A stretch of 6,666 bases of DNA from Xanthomonas translucens pv. translucens DSM 18974 (GTDB lineage Bacteria > Pseudomonadota > Gammaproteobacteria > Xanthomonadales > Xanthomonadaceae): NCBI RefSeq assembly GCF_000331775.1, contig NZ_CAPJ01000186.1, positions 1-6,666 on the forward strand, given 5' to 3'. The first letter of the stretch is position 1, and each line of letters begins with the position of its first letter. The position numbers and the translations under genes were made by a program. Under the pieces are notes generated by a model. That model saw only the letters and a list, made by a program, of their open reading frames with translations, ran no database searches and was not told the DNA's origin. Below, piece after piece: positions 4,448 to 6,666 of the stretch.

Positions 4448-6666
4448 GTGCCGAAATCCTCGATCGAAACCCGCCTCAGCCGCCTGTGGGCCCATGAAAA
4501 GGCCAGCTACGGGCTGCGCGTGTTCATCGCCCTGGGCGTGGCGATGGGCGTGTGCTGGCAGCAGCAGCAACTGACCGCGCTGCCGGCGATCTTCCTCGGC
4601 GCCATCGCCAGCGCCATCGCCGAGACCGACGACAACTGGCTGGGCCGGATCAAGTCGGTGCTGCTGTCGCTGCTGTGCTTCGCCGCCGCCGCCGCCGCGG
4701 TGGTGCTGTTGTTCCCGTATCCGCTGGCGTTCGTCGCCGGCATGGCACTGTCCACCTTCGCCCTGACCCTGCTCGGCGCGCTCGGCGAACGCTACGCCTC
4801 CATCGCCCAGGCCACGGTGGCGCTGGCGATCTACGCGATGATCGGCATCGACCATGGCGCCCGCGCCGGCCACGTCGGCGGCAGCGTCTGGCACGGCATC
4901 GGCCTGTTGATGCTCGGTGCGGCCTGGTATGGGTTGCTGTCGATTCTGTGGACCGTGCTGTTCGCCAACCGCCCGGTGCGCGAACGGCTGTCGCGGCTGT
5001 TCTTCGAACTCGGCCGCTACCTGCGGCTGAAGGCCGCGCTGTTCGAGCCGGTACGGCAGAGCGACCTGCATGCGCGGCGGCTGGCGCTGGCCGAGCAGAA
5101 CGCGCAAGTGGTGGCGGCGCTGAACGCGGCCAAGACCGCGATCATGAGCCGCTTCGGCCGCTCCGGCCGGCCCGGCGTGCAGTCCGGCCTGTACTTCCGG
5201 CTGTACTACATGGCGCAGGATTTCCACGAACGCGCCAGCTCCTCGCACTACCCCTACGAAGCGCTGACCGACGCATTTTTCCACAGCGACGTGCTGTACC
5301 GCTGCCAGCGCCTGCTGGCGCTGCAGGGCAAGGCCTGCACCGCGCTGGGCGAGGCGATCCGGCTGCGCCATCCGTTCGCATACGGCGAGCAGACCCAGCA
5401 GGCCACCACCGACCTGCGCCAGTCGCTGGACTTCCTGCACGCGCAGGCCGATCCGCGCCACGCGCGGCTGCTCGGCTCGCTGGAACTGCTGGTCACCAAC
5501 CTGCAGAGCATCGAGCGGCGGCTGTCCGAGGCCGCGCAATCGGACACCACCAGCGACAATCTCGACACCCGCCTGCGCGACTCGGCGCCGCACACCCTGC
5601 GCGAGATGCTGCTGCGCGTGGGCCAGCAGCTCACCCCCGGCTCGGTGCTGTTCCGGCACGGGCTGCGCATGGCGATCGCGCTGGTGGTCGGCTACGCCAT
5701 CATGCAGTCGATCCACGCCAGCAACGGCTACTGGATCCTGCTCACCACCGCCTTCGTGTGCCGGCCCAACTACGGCGCCACCCGGCTGCGCCTGGCGCAG
5801 CGCATCGCCGGCACGCTGATCGGCCTGATCGCGACCTGGGCGCTGATGCAGCTGTTCCCCGGCACCGAGCTGCAGCTGCTGTTCGCGCTGTTCGGCGCGC
5901 TGCTGTTCTTCGTCACCCGCACCGACCGCTACATGCTGGCCACCGCCGCGATCACGGTGATGGCGCTGTTCTGCTTCAACCTGCTCGGCGACGGCTTCGT
6001 GCTGATCTGGCCGCGCCTGGTCGATACCCTGATCGGCTGCGCGATCGCCGCGGCGGCGGCGTTCCTGATCCTGCCCGACTGGCAGGGCCGGCGCCTCAAC
6101 CAGGTGATGGCGACGGTGCTGGCCAGCTGCGCGCGCTACCTGGCGCAGGTGCTGGAGCAATATCGCAGCGGCATGCGTGACGACCTGCCCTATCGCATCG
6201 CCCGGCGCGACATGCACAACGCCGACGCGGCGCTGTCGGTGGCGCTGTCCAACATGCTGCGCGAACCCGGCCACTACCGCCGCAACCTGGATGCCGGCTT
6301 CCGCTTCCTGGCCCTGTCCAACACCTTGCTCGGCTACCTGTCGGCGCTGGGCGCGCACCGCGCCGCGCTGGCCGGCGAGGCCGATCCGGCCATCGACCGC
6401 GCCGGCGGCTACCTGCAGGACACCCTGAGCGCGATCGCCGACGCGCTGGCGCAACGCCAGGCGCTACCGCCGGTCGACGACGCGGCCGAGCGGGGCATGG
6501 CCGATGCGCTGGAAGACGACGACGGGATCGACGACGCCAAGCGCCGGCTGGTGCGCAACCAGCTGTCGCTGACCCTGGGCCTGCTGCCCAAGCTGCGCGC
6601 CGCCGCGCATGCGGTCACCGCTCCGGCAGCGGCGCCGGCGCCAGCGGCGGCGCGGCCGGCCGCACG
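4448..6666 (+). CDS. yccS: YccS-type FUSC family inner membrane protein (3' end beyond window)
   Basis: Predicted inner membrane protein of the YccS/YhfK branch of the FUSC superfamily, whose better-known relatives are implicated in efflux of aromatic acids; no substrate is established for YccS. Seen: 739 codons to the window edge, against about 720 aa for E. coli YccS from memory, so few residues should be missing. The N-terminal block (about 24-165) holds five or six hydrophobic segments, with WAHEKASYGLRVFIALGVAM at 14-33. A soluble, mostly helical region (170-400) follows. The second membrane block (about 401-550) starts LFRHGLRMAIALVVGYAI, contains YWILLTTAFVCRPNYGATR and QRIAGTLIG, and ends FLILPDWQGRRL. 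A cytoplasmic C-terminal region follows, with an acidic patch (EDDDGIDD) and an Ala/Pro-rich tail. I chose GTG 4448 (V-PKSSIETRLSRLWAHEKASYG); the frame is open back to a TGA at 4316, with a TTG at 4430 as an alternative and no in-frame ATG before the first membrane helix. No Shine-Dalgarno is apparent, so the start is less sure than the family. Confidence 0.9.
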   Translation, partial: MPKSSIETRLSRLWAHEKASYGLRVFIALGVAMGVCWQQQQLTALPAIFLGAIASAIAETDDNWLGRIKSVLLSLLCFAAAAAAVVLLFPYPLAFVAGMALSTFALTLLGALGERYASIAQATVALAIYAMIGIDHGARAGHVGGSVWHGIGLLMLGAAWYGLLSILWTVLFANRPVRERLSRLFFELGRYLRLKAALFEPVRQSDLHARRLALAEQNAQVVAALNAAKTAIMSRFGRSGRPGVQSGLYFRLYYMAQDFHERASSSHYPYEALTDAFFHSDVLYRCQRLLALQGKACTALGEAIRLRHPFAYGEQTQQATTDLRQSLDFLHAQADPRHARLLGSLELLVTNLQSIERRLSEAAQSDTTSDNLDTRLRDSAPHTLREMLLRVGQQLTPGSVLFRHGLRMAIALVVGYAIMQSIHASNGYWILLTTAFVCRPNYGATRLRLAQRIAGTLIGLIATWALMQLFPGTELQLLFALFGALLFFVTRTDRYMLATAAITVMALFCFNLLGDGFVLIWPRLVDTLIGCAIAAAAAFLILPDWQGRRLNQVMATVLASCARYLAQVLEQYRSGMRDDLPYRIARRDMHNADAALSVALSNMLREPGHYRRNLDAGFRFLALSNTLLGYLSALGAHRAALAGEADPAIDRAGGYLQDTLSAIADALAQRQALPPVDDAAERGMADALEDDDGIDDAKRRLVRNQLSLTLGLLPKLRAAAHAVTAPAAAPAPAAARPAA

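Noticed and set aside
4096..4497. 133-codon plus-strand open frame after the REP array
   Set aside because: It starts inside a REP unit, is Arg/Pro/Ala-rich without motifs, and runs into the N-terminal region of the YccS-like gene in a different frame.
4124..6454. 776-codon minus-strand open frame opposite the YccS-like gene
   Set aside because: Length alone is impressive, but the peptide is a Gln/Arg/His/Ala/Gly-rich shadow of a gene with clear FUSC family motifs, and it begins in non-coding DNA next to the REP array.

Overview
This 6.7 kb window is GC-rich chromosomal DNA, most likely from a gammaproteobacterium of the Xanthomonadaceae (Xanthomonas/Lysobacter/Stenotrophomonas group). The evidence is the PurH and PurD protein sequences, strong G/C preference at third codon positions, and an array of REP palindromes of the kind common in that family. 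The content is mostly housekeeping; I see no mobile element with a transposase, CRISPR array, rRNA or tRNA gene, or defence system.

Layout. Positions 1-593 (minus strand) hold most of a YnbA-like CDP-alcohol phosphatidyltransferase, whose 3' end lies just outside the window. A 78 bp gap separates it from the divergent purH (672-2258). A 267 bp spacer of about 54% GC follows. It contains a probable 52-residue single-span membrane protein (2371-2529), whose stop codon overlaps the start codon of purD (2526-3815) in an ATGA arrangement. Between 3833 and 4128 there are six 24 bp REP units in three inverted pairs. About 320 bp without a convincing gene follows. From 4448 to the right edge runs a nearly complete YccS-type (FUSC family) inner membrane protein.

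How the genes work together. PurH and PurD belong to de novo purine synthesis: PurD makes glycinamide ribonucleotide early in the pathway and PurH performs the last two steps to IMP. The purH-purD order is common in proteobacteria, usually with little spacing. Here the small membrane-protein ORF sits between them, and purD has no visible ribosome binding site of its own, so purD translation may be coupled to the small ORF. The flanking genes are membrane proteins (a phospholipid-type head-group transferase and a putative FUSC transporter) with no evident link to purines. The REP array probably separates the purine unit from the YccS-like gene and may help end or stabilise the purD transcript.

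The points most worth a second look are the small ORF coupled to purD, the paired REP array with compensatory stem changes, and the Asp-to-Asn substitutions in the phosphatidyltransferase signature.
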